A model generated the notes under the pieces. That model did not search any database. It had not been told where the DNA came from and saw nothing but the letters and a program-made list of their open reading frames with translations. Both the position numbers and the translations under genes were made by a program. Shown one piece after another: positions 17,987 to 26,939 of a DNA stretch of 64,000 bases (the first letter of the stretch is position 1; every line of letters starts with the position of its first letter). This stretch comes from Zobellia uliginosa (GTDB lineage Bacteria > Bacteroidota > Bacteroidia > Flavobacteriales > Flavobacteriaceae): positions 62,001 to 126,000 of the forward strand of contig NZ_FTOB01000001.1 in assembly GCF_900156625.1 (NCBI RefSeq), in the 5' to 3' direction.

Positions 17987-18961
17987 TTAGACCTGTCGCA
18001 TCATCAGGCTACTTCCAAAATTCTCTAAAATAGCCTTTTTGTCTTCTGAAATGTTTAGTTCGGCCAATACCGAAAAGGCCTTTTCTGTATACTCGGCTAT
18101 CGCTTCCTGCGTTTTTTCCGCCGAACCGCTATCCTTAAAGATTTCCTTTATCGTATCGACTTTGGCCGAAGGGTCTTTGGGCTGTATGGAATACATATCC
18201 ATTAGCTCTTTTTTTTGTTCGGCACTACCTAACTCTAAGGCATTAAGGTATAAATAGGTCTTTTTGTTCTCTATAATATCGCCCCCCACTTGCTTACCGA
18301 AAGTTTCCGGATCACCGAAGGCATCTAGATAATCGTCTTGTAGCTGAAAGGCTATTCCCAGATTCAAGCCGAAATCATAAATAAGCTTCTGCTCCCCTTT
18401 CGACGCCATTGCGACTATGCCGCCCATTTGCAGTGCGGCAGCCACCAAAACGGCCGTCTTATATTCGATCATCTTCAGGTATTCGGACAAGGTAACGTCA
18501 TCCCTATCTTCAAAATCAATATCGTATTGCTGGCCCTCACATACTTCCAAAGCCGTCTTGCTAAAGAGCTTTGCCAAGTTTTTAAAGGTATCCCCGTCAT
18601 AATTTTCAAATAATTGGTATGCCGTTATCAGCATGGCATCCCCCGAAAGGATTCCCGTATTGATATCCCATTTTTCGTGCACCGTGGTTTTTCCCCTCCG
18701 CAATGGGGCATCGTCCATAATATCATCATGGACCAATGAAAAATTGTGAAAAGTTTCTACGGCCAAGGCTGCATCTAGGGCCTTGCGATAATCACAACCA
18801 AAAATTTCGGCCGACAATAAGGTAAGAACCGGCCTCAATCGCTTTCCTCCCAACCCTAAAATATAAGTAATCGGCTCATAAAGGTTCTTGGGCTCTTTGG
18901 TATGTTCATGCCGCTTCAAGTAATCGAGAAACTGGCTACGATAGAATTCTATAGATTGCAT
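17987..18961 (-). CDS. Polyprenyl synthetase (GGPP/FPP synthase type)
   Basis: Trans-isoprenyl diphosphate synthase of 324 residues, which extends IPP/DMAPP to C15 or longer prenyl diphosphates. The first Asp-rich motif DDIMD is at 79-83, after FHNFSLVH. The second is DDYLD near 208-212, in the FQLQDDYLDAFGDP segment. GGKRLRP at 38-44 binds diphosphate. The convergent crtY suggests GGPP supply for carotenoids, but chain length cannot be fixed by eye. A TATTTTTG -7 element lies on the minus strand at 18984-18977. Confidence 0.9.
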   Translation of the reverse strand: MQSIEFYRSQFLDYLKRHEHTKEPKNLYEPITYILGLGGKRLRPVLTLLSAEIFGCDYRKALDAALAVETFHNFSLVHDDIMDDAPLRRGKTTVHEKWDINTGILSGDAMLITAYQLFENYDGDTFKNLAKLFSKTALEVCEGQQYDIDFEDRDDVTLSEYLKMIEYKTAVLVAAALQMGGIVAMASKGEQKLIYDFGLNLGIAFQLQDDYLDAFGDPETFGKQVGGDIIENKKTYLYLNALELGSAEQKKELMDMYSIQPKDPSAKVDTIKEIFKDSGSAEKTQEAIAEYTEKAFSVLAELNISEDKKAILENFGSSLMMRQV

Positions 18962-19103
18962 TCAACAAATTTTCCCCAAAAATACATCCATTTGATCAAA
19001 ATAGGCCCCTTTCCTTCATTTTGTAAAAAAAATAACCAAGAACATGCAATAGTTTTGATTTCCTTCGTCTTTACTCTTGAAGACTTTTGACAACAGCCAC
19101 GAA

Positions 19104-19643
19104 ATGACCCCAGAAACGGATAATTACAACAAGCTTAAACTCTTTTTTGACGAAGAGTACCGTTCGCTCAAGGCTTATGCCAAATCACGTATTGACGATG
19201 CCGCCGATCGCGATGCCGAAGACGTGGTTCAAGAGGTGGCCTTAAAGATATTCTCTAGGGCCAACAACTTGTCGCCCATAGACAATATTGCGGGTTTTGT
19301 TTACAATTCTATCCGCAATAAGATTATCGACCTGATGCGCACCAAACAAAAAGGGGTACCCTTCGAGCAGGAAATGGAGGAAAAACTGATTGAGTTTACG
19401 GAGTTGGTGTATGGCAAGACGGCCAATGCGTATTCCGACACCATGAAAACGAAGCTTAAAAAGGCCATTGCCCAACTAAAACCAGTGTACCGCAACATTA
19501 TAATAGCCATTGATTTTGAAGGTTACACCTATACCGAACTGTCACGTGAGACCGGTATCCCAATGGGCACACTAATGTCAAGGCGCCACCGGGCCCTGGC
19601 CATATTATTAAAAGAACTAGAAATCAAAAAAACAGATCATTAA
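19104..19643 (+). CDS. ECF-type RNA polymerase sigma factor
   Basis: Sigma-70 family protein of about 179 residues from the ATG at 19104. An in-frame TTG at 19077 would add nine residues. Region 2 is seen in AEDVVQEVALKIFSRANNL and in FVYNSIRNKIIDLMR. Region 4 is GYTYTELSRETGIPMGTLMSRRHRALA, the HTH that reads the -35 element. It is followed after 19 bases by a small membrane protein that may be its partner. A TAGTTTTG element lies at 19050-19057. No classical zinc-type anti-sigma factor was seen nearby. Confidence 0.85.
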   Translation: MTPETDNYNKLKLFFDEEYRSLKAYAKSRIDDAADRDAEDVVQEVALKIFSRANNLSPIDNIAGFVYNSIRNKIIDLMRTKQKGVPFEQEMEEKLIEFTELVYGKTANAYSDTMKTKLKKAIAQLKPVYRNIIIAIDFEGYTYTELSRETGIPMGTLMSRRHRALAILLKELEIKKTDH

Positions 19644-19662
19644 CTAAAAAAAATCTACAATT

Positions 19663-20094
19663 ATGGAGAAACATATAGAGCATAAAGTAAAAGGCAAAGC
19701 TGAGAAGTTTATAAAGAAAACCGTAAAAATAATATTCTACGCCCTTGCCGCTATCGCCTTTTTTGTACTGTTCGCCTACATTTTTATGTATTTATGGAAT
19801 TGGTTGATGCCCGAAATATTCGGACTAACGACCTTGGACTTCTGGCAAGCGGGGGGACTTCTGGTTCTGGCCAAGATAATTTTCGGAAACTTCAGCGGCG
19901 GTAAGGACGGCGCCAACAAGGGAAAGAAAAAGAGAAAAATGCAACGCGCCTGCAAGAGCAATGGTAGTCGTATGTGCCGGGATGATTTTTCGAAATGGAA
20001 ATTCTATGACGAGTTCTGGAAGGAAGAAGGGGAACAAGCTTACAACGACTATTTGGAGCGAAAAAAAAATGATTCCGATCAGCCACAATCTTAA
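19663..20094 (+). CDS. Hypothetical membrane protein downstream of ECF sigma
   Basis: Unrecognised 143-residue protein. A Lys-rich amphipathic N-terminus (1-22) is followed by one or two membrane helices (about 23-45 and 60-76), a strongly basic linker (GKDGANKGKKKRKMQRACK) and a charged C-terminal helical part with aromatic residues (FSKWKFYDEFWKEEGEQAYNDYL). Two cysteines sit in the basic stretch. Close coupling to the sigma gene suggests an accessory or anti-sigma-like role at the membrane, but no known anti-sigma domain is visible. Confidence 0.65.
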   Translation: MEKHIEHKVKGKAEKFIKKTVKIIFYALAAIAFFVLFAYIFMYLWNWLMPEIFGLTTLDFWQAGGLLVLAKIIFGNFSGGKDGANKGKKKRKMQRACKSNGSRMCRDDFSKWKFYDEFWKEEGEQAYNDYLERKKNDSDQPQS

Positions 20095-20121
20095 AAAGAT
20101 GTTAAACTAAGGTAAAACTTT

Positions 20122-20162
20122 GGAAACTTTTAGTGTTTTTAAAGTTTCCTAGATTACATTTG
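20122..20162 (+). promoter_or_regulatory. TetR operator and promoter of the efflux operon
   Basis: A perfect inverted repeat, GGAAACTTT (20122-20130) and AAAGTTTCC (20141-20149) with a 10-base spacer, sits directly upstream of a consensus -7 element TACATTTG (20155-20162), over the place where the -33 element should be. The tetR start codon follows eight bases after the -7 element. This is the classic arrangement for autorepression by the TetR protein encoded first in the operon. Confidence 0.7.
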
Positions 20163-20170
20163 CAGTCCTT

Positions 20171-20776
20171 ATGAAGACTAAAATTCTAAACAAAGCGACG
20201 GATATGTTCCTGAACTACGGGTTTAAGAGTGTTACCATGGACGATTTGGCCAATGAAATGGGCATCTCAAAGAAAACCATATACACTCATTTCGAGAACA
20301 AGACCAAACTCGTGGAACAGTGCACCACACATCTAGCGGAAAGCATATCAAAAGGAATCAATGCTATCTGTGCCTTGAACAAAAACCCTATTGAAGAACT
20401 TTACGAGATAAAAAAATTCGTGATGATCAATCTCAAAAACGAAAAATCATCACCACAATACCAATTGCAGAAATACTATCCGAAAATACACAACTCGATT
20501 TCAGCATTTCAATTTGAAACCATGCAAGCCTGTGTAAGGGAAAATATTCAACGCGGGGTAAGCCAAGGCTTTTACAGGGACAACCTAGATATCGACTTTA
20601 TAAGCCGTATTTATTATTCGGGTATGACAAGCACGAAAGACCATCGTCTTTTCCCCCCAGACAAATTTCCGGTGACCACTTTAATGGACAATTATTTAGA
20701 ATACCATATCAGGGGGATTGTAACCCCACTAGGAAGAAAAGTATTGAACAAAATTATCAACTCAAATCCAGAATAA
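20171..20776 (+). CDS. TetR/AcrR family transcriptional regulator
   Basis: Dimeric repressor of 201 residues, first gene of an RND efflux operon. The N-terminal HTH is clear (about 17-48: VTMDDLANEMGISKKTIYTHF). The rest is the all-helical ligand-binding and dimer domain. The tolC gene starts three bases after its stop. A perfect inverted repeat over its own promoter suggests that it represses the operon until an inducing compound binds. The inducer is unknown. Confidence 0.92.
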   Translation: MKTKILNKATDMFLNYGFKSVTMDDLANEMGISKKTIYTHFENKTKLVEQCTTHLAESISKGINAICALNKNPIEELYEIKKFVMINLKNEKSSPQYQLQKYYPKIHNSISAFQFETMQACVRENIQRGVSQGFYRDNLDIDFISRIYYSGMTSTKDHRLFPPDKFPVTTLMDNYLEYHIRGIVTPLGRKVLNKIINSNPE

Positions 20777-20778
20777 CG

Positions 20779-22143
20779 ATGAGAAACCTATTTATACTAA
20801 CACTGATGCTCTTCATCACCGCACCAGTCTTTTCTCAAGATCCAAACCCCTTGAAAACCTATAGTTTTACCTTGGAAGAAGCCATAGAGTTCGCCCTTGA
20901 GAACAACTACAGCGCCATTAATGCCGAGCGCGACCTGATCGATGCCCGAAAACAAAAATGGGAGACCATTGCAGACGGTCTTCCACAGATCAATGGTTCC
21001 GTTAGCTACCAAAATCAATTAAAACAGCCGGTTTCCTTGATTCCCGCCGAATTTGCCGGAGGAACACCTGGGGAGTTTGTGCCGATCGTTTTTGGCCAAG
21101 CCCATCAAGCGACCGCTACGGCGACACTTACCCAAAAGATTTTCGACGGTTCTTATATCGTTGGTGTACAGGCAACGAAATCGTTTCTAAGCTACAGTGC
21201 CAACAACGAAGAAAAAACCGATCAAGAAGTACGTAAATCGGTGGTCGAAGCCTATGGAAACGTATTATTGGCCAAAGAAAGTGTGGCCATTTTCGAGAAG
21301 AACAAGGCCAATCTCGAAAAGAACCTATTCGAGACCAATAAACTGTATGAAAACGGATTGGCCGACGAAGAAAGTGTCGAACAACTACAAATTACCCTTT
21401 CATCCGTAGAAAATCAATTAAAAAATGCCATCCGACTAGAGAACATTACACTGCAAATGCTCAACTTGGTCATGGGTATTGCTATTGACGCCCCCACCAA
21501 ATTAGAAGACGACCTTGACCAGTTGGCCACGGCCCAGATCGACTTTTCTTTAATGGAATCGGACTTTAACATCAACAATAACGTCGATTACAAACTCGCC
21601 CTAAACTTGACCGAACAACGATTTTACGAGTGGAAATTGGCAAAAAGCCGGGCCCTCCCAACCTTAAGCAGTTTCATCAACTACGGTTCATCTGCTTTTT
21701 CCGATGACTTTAGCTTTTTTAAAAGCGACCAAGATTGGTTCGACTCATCGGTCTTAGGTTTCGACCTCAGTATTCCCCTGTTCAGCTCCGGTAAGCGTAG
21801 TGCCGGTACCGCACGGGCCAAAATCGCCATGCAAAAGGCAAAAACCCAATTATCGGAAGCCGAAGAGCAAATACGGCTTCAGCTCGAAAAGGCCAAGAGC
21901 GACTATATTCTTGCTATAGAAGAATATGAAACGGCAAAGCAAAACCTTGGTTTGGCCGAACGCATCGAAAACAAGAACCAAATTAAATACGCCGAAGGCA
22001 TTGCGAGCAGCTTTGAACTTAGGCAAGCGCAAACACAACTCTATGACGCACAACAAAGCTACCTTCAATCAATGGTCGAGGTCATCAATAAAAAGACGGA
22101 GCTCGAACTTATCATAAACGAACCCAATTCTAACCCAAAGTAA
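20779..22143 (+). CDS. TolC family outer-membrane efflux protein
   Basis: Outer-membrane channel of 454 residues for a tripartite RND pump. It has a signal peptide (1-20, ending VFSQ) and two repeats of the outer-membrane efflux domain made of long helices. The first is about 25-220 with ALENNYSAINAERDLIDARKQKWE, the second about 245-445 with LQLEKAKSDYILAIEEYETAKQNL. It is preceded by tetR and followed by the adaptor gene after 28 bases. Confidence 0.93.
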   Translation: MRNLFILTLMLFITAPVFSQDPNPLKTYSFTLEEAIEFALENNYSAINAERDLIDARKQKWETIADGLPQINGSVSYQNQLKQPVSLIPAEFAGGTPGEFVPIVFGQAHQATATATLTQKIFDGSYIVGVQATKSFLSYSANNEEKTDQEVRKSVVEAYGNVLLAKESVAIFEKNKANLEKNLFETNKLYENGLADEESVEQLQITLSSVENQLKNAIRLENITLQMLNLVMGIAIDAPTKLEDDLDQLATAQIDFSLMESDFNINNNVDYKLALNLTEQRFYEWKLAKSRALPTLSSFINYGSSAFSDDFSFFKSDQDWFDSSVLGFDLSIPLFSSGKRSAGTARAKIAMQKAKTQLSEAEEQIRLQLEKAKSDYILAIEEYETAKQNLGLAERIENKNQIKYAEGIASSFELRQAQTQLYDAQQSYLQSMVEVINKKTELELIINEPNSNPK

Positions 22144-22171
22144 TAAGGCAAACTACAAACAAACTTTTAAG

Positions 22172-23356
22172 ATGAAAAAAATACTATATCTAGCGACCTC
22201 GGCCCTACTCTTCTCCGCATGTGGAGGGAAACAGAACTCTGTGATCGATATTATTTCCGAGGGAAACATCGAAACCATACGGGCGAAGAAAACCGAACTT
22301 TCGGAAAAGCAAAGAGTCCTTGAAACCGAATTACAAAAGCTTGATTCGGCCATTAGCAGCATGAGCGGCGAAGAAAAATTGCCTCTGGTCACCACCGTCG
22401 TGGCGAAGGTCGGAAAATTCGAACACTACTTAGAACTACAGGGCGATGTCAAGACCAAGCAAAACGTTTTGATCTACCCTGAAATGTCAGGTACCCTACA
22501 GCGTGTTTATGTGAAAGAAGGACAGCGTGTGACAAAAGGCCAAGTCTTAGCAGTTATTGACGACGGAGGAAGAAGCAGCCAATTATCGCAATTAAAGTCG
22601 CAAGCCGCACTCGCCAAGACCACCTTTGAACGCAGAAAACGCCTATGGGAGCAAAAAATAGGTTCTGAAATAGAGTATTTATCGGCACAAACCAATTATC
22701 AGGCCGCCGAAGATGCCGTAAAACAAGCCGAAAGCCAACTGGGCAAATCGTCGATAAGGGCACCTTTTTCAGGTATCATAGACGACGTCATCAAAGATCA
22801 GGGAACCGTTGTATCTCCGGGCCCTGGATCTGAAGTTTTTAGGATCGTAAACCTTTCCGACATGTACATTGAGGTCGATGTACCGGAAACCTACCTAGGC
22901 GGTATAACAAAGGGCAAAGAAGCCAAGGTCTATTTTCCCGTTCTTGGCGATTCGATCTTGACCAAGGTGCGTCAGACCGGAAATTTCATCAATCCGAGCA
23001 ATCGCGCATTTAGCGCTGAGGTTCCGGTACCAAATAAAAAAGGGAATATCAAACCCAACCTTTCCGCCAAAGTAAGCATTAACGATTACACCAATGAGAA
23101 TGCCATAGTCATTCCCCAAGGTATCATTTCGGAAAACGCCGAAGGCGAGCAATACGTTTATGTAGCCGAGCCCACAGATGGCGAAAACGAGGCCTTATTG
23201 AAGAAAAGTATCATTCAAACAGGAAAGACCCAGGGCAGCCATATCGAAGTCCTCTCCGGTATATCCGACGGTGACCATATCATTGAAGAAGGCGCCAGAA
23301 GCGTAAAAGACGGCCAAAAGGTTAAAATTCTAAACGACCAGACCGATGAACAGTAA
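22172..23356 (+). CDS. RND efflux periplasmic adaptor (membrane fusion protein)
   Basis: Lipoprotein adaptor of 394 residues linking the RND pump to the TolC channel. The lipobox FSAC gives a lipidated Cys17. A coiled-coil part precedes the first beta-barrel/lipoyl half. The split lipoyl motif is seen in TLQRVYVKEGQRVTKGQVLAVID and SSIRAPFSGIIDDVIKDQGTVV, on each side of a short hairpin. The stop overlaps the RND gene start by 11 bases, so the two are translationally coupled. Confidence 0.93.
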   Translation: MKKILYLATSALLFSACGGKQNSVIDIISEGNIETIRAKKTELSEKQRVLETELQKLDSAISSMSGEEKLPLVTTVVAKVGKFEHYLELQGDVKTKQNVLIYPEMSGTLQRVYVKEGQRVTKGQVLAVIDDGGRSSQLSQLKSQAALAKTTFERRKRLWEQKIGSEIEYLSAQTNYQAAEDAVKQAESQLGKSSIRAPFSGIIDDVIKDQGTVVSPGPGSEVFRIVNLSDMYIEVDVPETYLGGITKGKEAKVYFPVLGDSILTKVRQTGNFINPSNRAFSAEVPVPNKKGNIKPNLSAKVSINDYTNENAIVIPQGIISENAEGEQYVYVAEPTDGENEALLKKSIIQTGKTQGSHIEVLSGISDGDHIIEEGARSVKDGQKVKILNDQTDEQ

Positions 23357-26300
23357 ACAACAGAAAAACGCGAATAAAGAGTTTAGCCTTGCATCGTGGG
23401 CCATTGACAATCCCTCGGTCATCTATGTGATGATCGCCATTTTTCTATGGCTGGGATTGAAGTCATATTTTGCAATGCCCCGTGAAGATTTTCCTGAAAT
23501 TGTAGAGACCAAAATCTATATCAGTACCATTTACCCAGGTAACACGGCAGAAGACGTAGAACGTTTGATTACCGACCCTCTGGAAGATCGACTTAAAAAC
23601 GTAAGTAATGTAGTTGAGATAACCTCAACTTCACAAGAAGACTATTCGATAATTACGGTCGAGTTCGATGAAGACCTAACGGTAGAACAGGCCAAACAGA
23701 AGGTCAAGGATGAGGTAGATAGCGAAAAGGCCGGAGAAGACTGGCCCACCTTTAACAATGCCAAGGTCGAACCCAATGTCTTTGACCTTAACCTGTCGGA
23801 GTCATTTCCCATCATGAACGTGAATTTCACAGGCGACTATCCCGTTGAAAAGCTAAAGGAATTTGCCGAATACCTGCAAGATGAAATTGAAGACTTGCCC
23901 GAGATTAAAGAGGTAAACATTCGCGGGGCACAGGAGAAAGAGGTAGAAGTGGCCGTAGATGTCTATAAAATGATGGCCTCAAAAGTCAGCTTTCAAGATG
24001 TTATCAATGCCATTAGCAATGGCAACTCTACCATGTCGGCCGGTAACATTCAATCGGGCGGCCAACGCCGGACCATACGTATTTTGGGTGAAATCGACGA
24101 CCCTAAGGAACTGGATGATTTTGTGGTAAAGTCCGAGAACGGTGCGGTATACCTAAAAGACATTGCCGAAGTAAGTTTTTCGGAAGAGGAGAAGACCACG
24201 TATGCCCGAGAGTTCGGTAAAAACGTGGTAATGCTCGACATCAAAAAACGATCGGGCAAAAACATGATAGAAGCGACGACCAAGGTCCGCGAAATCGTAA
24301 AAAAGGAGCAGGAAAGCTATTTCCCGGCCGACCTGAACATCACCATTGCCAATGATTCTTCAGGCAGAACACTGAACCAGGTAGATGATCTTGTCAACAA
24401 CATCATCTTTGGTATCATCTTGGTCGTAACGGTACTGATGTTCTTTTTAGGCTTTAGAAATGCCCTTTTTGTGGGCTTCGCCATTCCGATGTCAATGTTC
24501 ATGTCGTTTATGATCTTGAACAACTTGGGCTATACCTTAAATACCATGATCCTTTTCGGTATGATTATGGGACTGGGTATGATGGTCGACAATGGAATCG
24601 TGGTCGTTGAGAACGTCTATCGTTTAATGAGCGAAGGCATGTCGCGCACCGAAGCCGCCAAAAAAGGTATCGGTGAAATTGCATTTCCTATTATTATTTC
24701 AACATTGACCACCGTGGCAGCCTTTGTACCCCTCGGTCTATGGCCCGGTATATTCGGCCAGTTTATGATCTATTTCCCGATTACCTTGTCGGTCGTTCTG
24801 GGCTCGTCACTTTTCGTAGCCATCTTCATGAACTCCATGTTGGTTTCCCAATTTATGGAAATCGGTGAAAAAGAACTTACCGTCAAGCAACTCATCCGTA
24901 TTAGTACCATATTGGGCGGTTTCGGACTTTTTATCTTAATTTTCGGTGGAACCATGAGGGGCTTGGGCTCTGTAATGATCCTAACGGCACTGATGTTCTG
25001 GATATACAAATACGCGCTTAAAAAGTGGGCCATAAGCTTTCAGAACGGCGCCATGGTGCGTTTTGAGAATTGGTATGAAAAACGTATCGCACATTCCCTT
25101 AGAGGTAAAAACGTATACTGGTACTTCGGTATTACTTTCGCTCTTTTGATTGCCGTATTCATGGCTTTTGGAGCTTCGTTGGGCAGTGGACGTACGAAGG
25201 TGGAATTTTTCCCCGACAACAAACCCAATGAAATCTATGCCTATATAGAATATCCGCAGGGAACGTCTATTGAAAAGACCAATAAACTTACCAAAGAAAT
25301 CGAAAAAAGGGTATTCGAGGTGGCCAACCAAGACAAGTACACCGATGGGGAACACAACTTTTTGATTGAATCGGCGGTATCACAGGTGGGTGAAGGCGCC
25401 GGTAACCCCCAAACCGATGGAGGGTCGGCGGCAGAAATGCCACATCGAGGTAAGGTCACCTTGTCAATGCGCGAATTTAAATACAGGAACGGACTCGATA
25501 CCGAAGTACTGCGTGGTGAAATTCAAGATGCCTTGACCGGAATATTTCCCGGAGTAGCCATCTCGGTAGAAAAGGAAGCCAACGGACCACCGGCCGGATA
25601 TCCTATCAACATAGAGCTGGAAGGTAAGGATTACACCGAATTGATCAATACCGCCGAAGATATTCGAAACTTTATCAATACCAAGAACATAGCCGGTATC
25701 GAAGAGTTGAAAATCGACGTAAACAAGAGCAAGCCTTCCATGGAAGTTGTAGTGGATCGCGAAAAAGCAGGTGAGCTAGGCGTATCCGTAGGCCAAGTCG
25801 GACTACAACTGAGACGTTCGCTTTTTGGCGAAAAAGCAGGTGTATACAAATTGGATGGTGACGATTACGATATTAACGTTCGCTTTAATGAGGATATCCG
25901 GTACAATAAAAATGCCCTGTTCAACCAGAACATCATTTTTAGGGATCCCGCAAACGGCCAAATCAAGGAAATTCCTGTCTCGGCCGTAGCCAAGCAGAAA
26001 AACTCCTCAGGCTTTAGCGCCATAAAACACAAAGACAAGAAAAGGGTAGTTACCATTTACTCTCAATTGAAACCTGGTTTTAGTGATGCCGGAGCGATCG
26101 TGGCCGAGATACAGAAAGAAATGGACAATTTCAAACAGCTTCCTAAAGATGTAAGAATCGATTTCACGGGCCAGATCGAAGAACAAAACAAGCAAATGCA
26201 GTTTTTGGTCGGCGCATTTTTCTCTGGACTAGGACTGATAATGCTCATATTGGTATTTCAATTTGGCGGGGTATCCAAACCACTGATCATTATGATCGCC

Positions 26301-26852
26301 ATTTTCTTAAGCTTTATAGGGGTCTTTGGCGGATTAATGATTACCGGATGGTCTTTTGTTATTATGATGACCATGATGGGTATTATCTCCCTCGCCGGTA
26401 TCGTAGTGAACAACGGGGTTGTGCTATTAGATTACACACAGATACTTATCGACCGTAAGAAAGTGGAACTCGGACTGAGCGACAAAGACCTTATCTCATT
26501 GGAAGAAGTTACCGAAATCATTACCAAAGGAGGTAAAGCAAGGTTACGCCCTGTAATTCTAACGGCCATTACTACCGTTTTAGGACTAATTCCTTTGGCA
26601 ATAGGTCTCAATATCGATTTCTTCTCCCTGTTCTCTGAGTTTGACGCCAAAATCTATATGGGAGGAGACAACGTAGTGTTCTGGGGTCCATTGGCATGGA
26701 CGGTTATCTTCGGATTAATCGTTGCCACGTTCTTGACCTTGATTATCGTACCGGTATTGTTCAACATTACCTATCGCATAAAAATTGCGGTTTGGGGAAG
26801 AAAAAAGGAACGCCCTATAAAGGCAGAAAACCATCTGGAAGCTTCCGCTTAA
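23346..26852 (+). CDS. RND family efflux transporter permease
   Basis: Inner-membrane proton-driven pump of 1168 residues, of the AcrB-like hydrophobe/amphiphile efflux group. It has 12 predicted helices, two large periplasmic porter loops, and the N-terminal FAMPREDFPEI segment. The fourth-helix proton relay reads GMMVDNGIVVVENVYR: one Asp, with Asn where AcrB has the second Asp, a variant common in many family members. The length is above the usual 1030-1050, mainly from added residues around the central cytosolic region and the charged C-terminus. Substrates cannot be inferred. Confidence 0.93.
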   Translation: MNSKQQKNANKEFSLASWAIDNPSVIYVMIAIFLWLGLKSYFAMPREDFPEIVETKIYISTIYPGNTAEDVERLITDPLEDRLKNVSNVVEITSTSQEDYSIITVEFDEDLTVEQAKQKVKDEVDSEKAGEDWPTFNNAKVEPNVFDLNLSESFPIMNVNFTGDYPVEKLKEFAEYLQDEIEDLPEIKEVNIRGAQEKEVEVAVDVYKMMASKVSFQDVINAISNGNSTMSAGNIQSGGQRRTIRILGEIDDPKELDDFVVKSENGAVYLKDIAEVSFSEEEKTTYAREFGKNVVMLDIKKRSGKNMIEATTKVREIVKKEQESYFPADLNITIANDSSGRTLNQVDDLVNNIIFGIILVVTVLMFFLGFRNALFVGFAIPMSMFMSFMILNNLGYTLNTMILFGMIMGLGMMVDNGIVVVENVYRLMSEGMSRTEAAKKGIGEIAFPIIISTLTTVAAFVPLGLWPGIFGQFMIYFPITLSVVLGSSLFVAIFMNSMLVSQFMEIGEKELTVKQLIRISTILGGFGLFILIFGGTMRGLGSVMILTALMFWIYKYALKKWAISFQNGAMVRFENWYEKRIAHSLRGKNVYWYFGITFALLIAVFMAFGASLGSGRTKVEFFPDNKPNEIYAYIEYPQGTSIEKTNKLTKEIEKRVFEVANQDKYTDGEHNFLIESAVSQVGEGAGNPQTDGGSAAEMPHRGKVTLSMREFKYRNGLDTEVLRGEIQDALTGIFPGVAISVEKEANGPPAGYPINIELEGKDYTELINTAEDIRNFINTKNIAGIEELKIDVNKSKPSMEVVVDREKAGELGVSVGQVGLQLRRSLFGEKAGVYKLDGDDYDINVRFNEDIRYNKNALFNQNIIFRDPANGQIKEIPVSAVAKQKNSSGFSAIKHKDKKRVVTIYSQLKPGFSDAGAIVAEIQKEMDNFKQLPKDVRIDFTGQIEEQNKQMQFLVGAFFSGLGLIMLILVFQFGGVSKPLIIMIAIFLSFIGVFGGLMITGWSFVIMMTMMGIISLAGIVVNNGVVLLDYTQILIDRKKVELGLSDKDLISLEEVTEIITKGGKARLRPVILTAITTVLGLIPLAIGLNIDFFSLFSEFDAKIYMGGDNVVFWGPLAWTVIFGLIVATFLTLIIVPVLFNITYRIKIAVWGRKKERPIKAENHLEASA

Positions 26853-26882
26853 AACACCAGATCAGAAACATACCCTAATAAA

Positions 26883-26910
26883 AAACCCCGCCAATTGGCG
26901 GGGTTTCTGC
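26883..26910. terminator. Bidirectional intrinsic terminator
   Basis: AAACCCCGCC (26883-26892), a four-base loop AATT, and GGCGGGGTTT (26897-26906) form a perfect 10-bp hairpin with A/T runs on both sides. It ends the efflux operon on the plus strand and the susCD operon on the minus strand. Confidence 0.9.
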
Positions 26911-26939
26911 TTGTTATTTAAGATACAGTAAAAGAATTA

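Noticed and set aside
23346-26852. Defective RND proton relay (Asp-Asn instead of Asp-Asp)
   Set aside because: The DN variant is common in this transporter family, so it is not evidence of loss of function.
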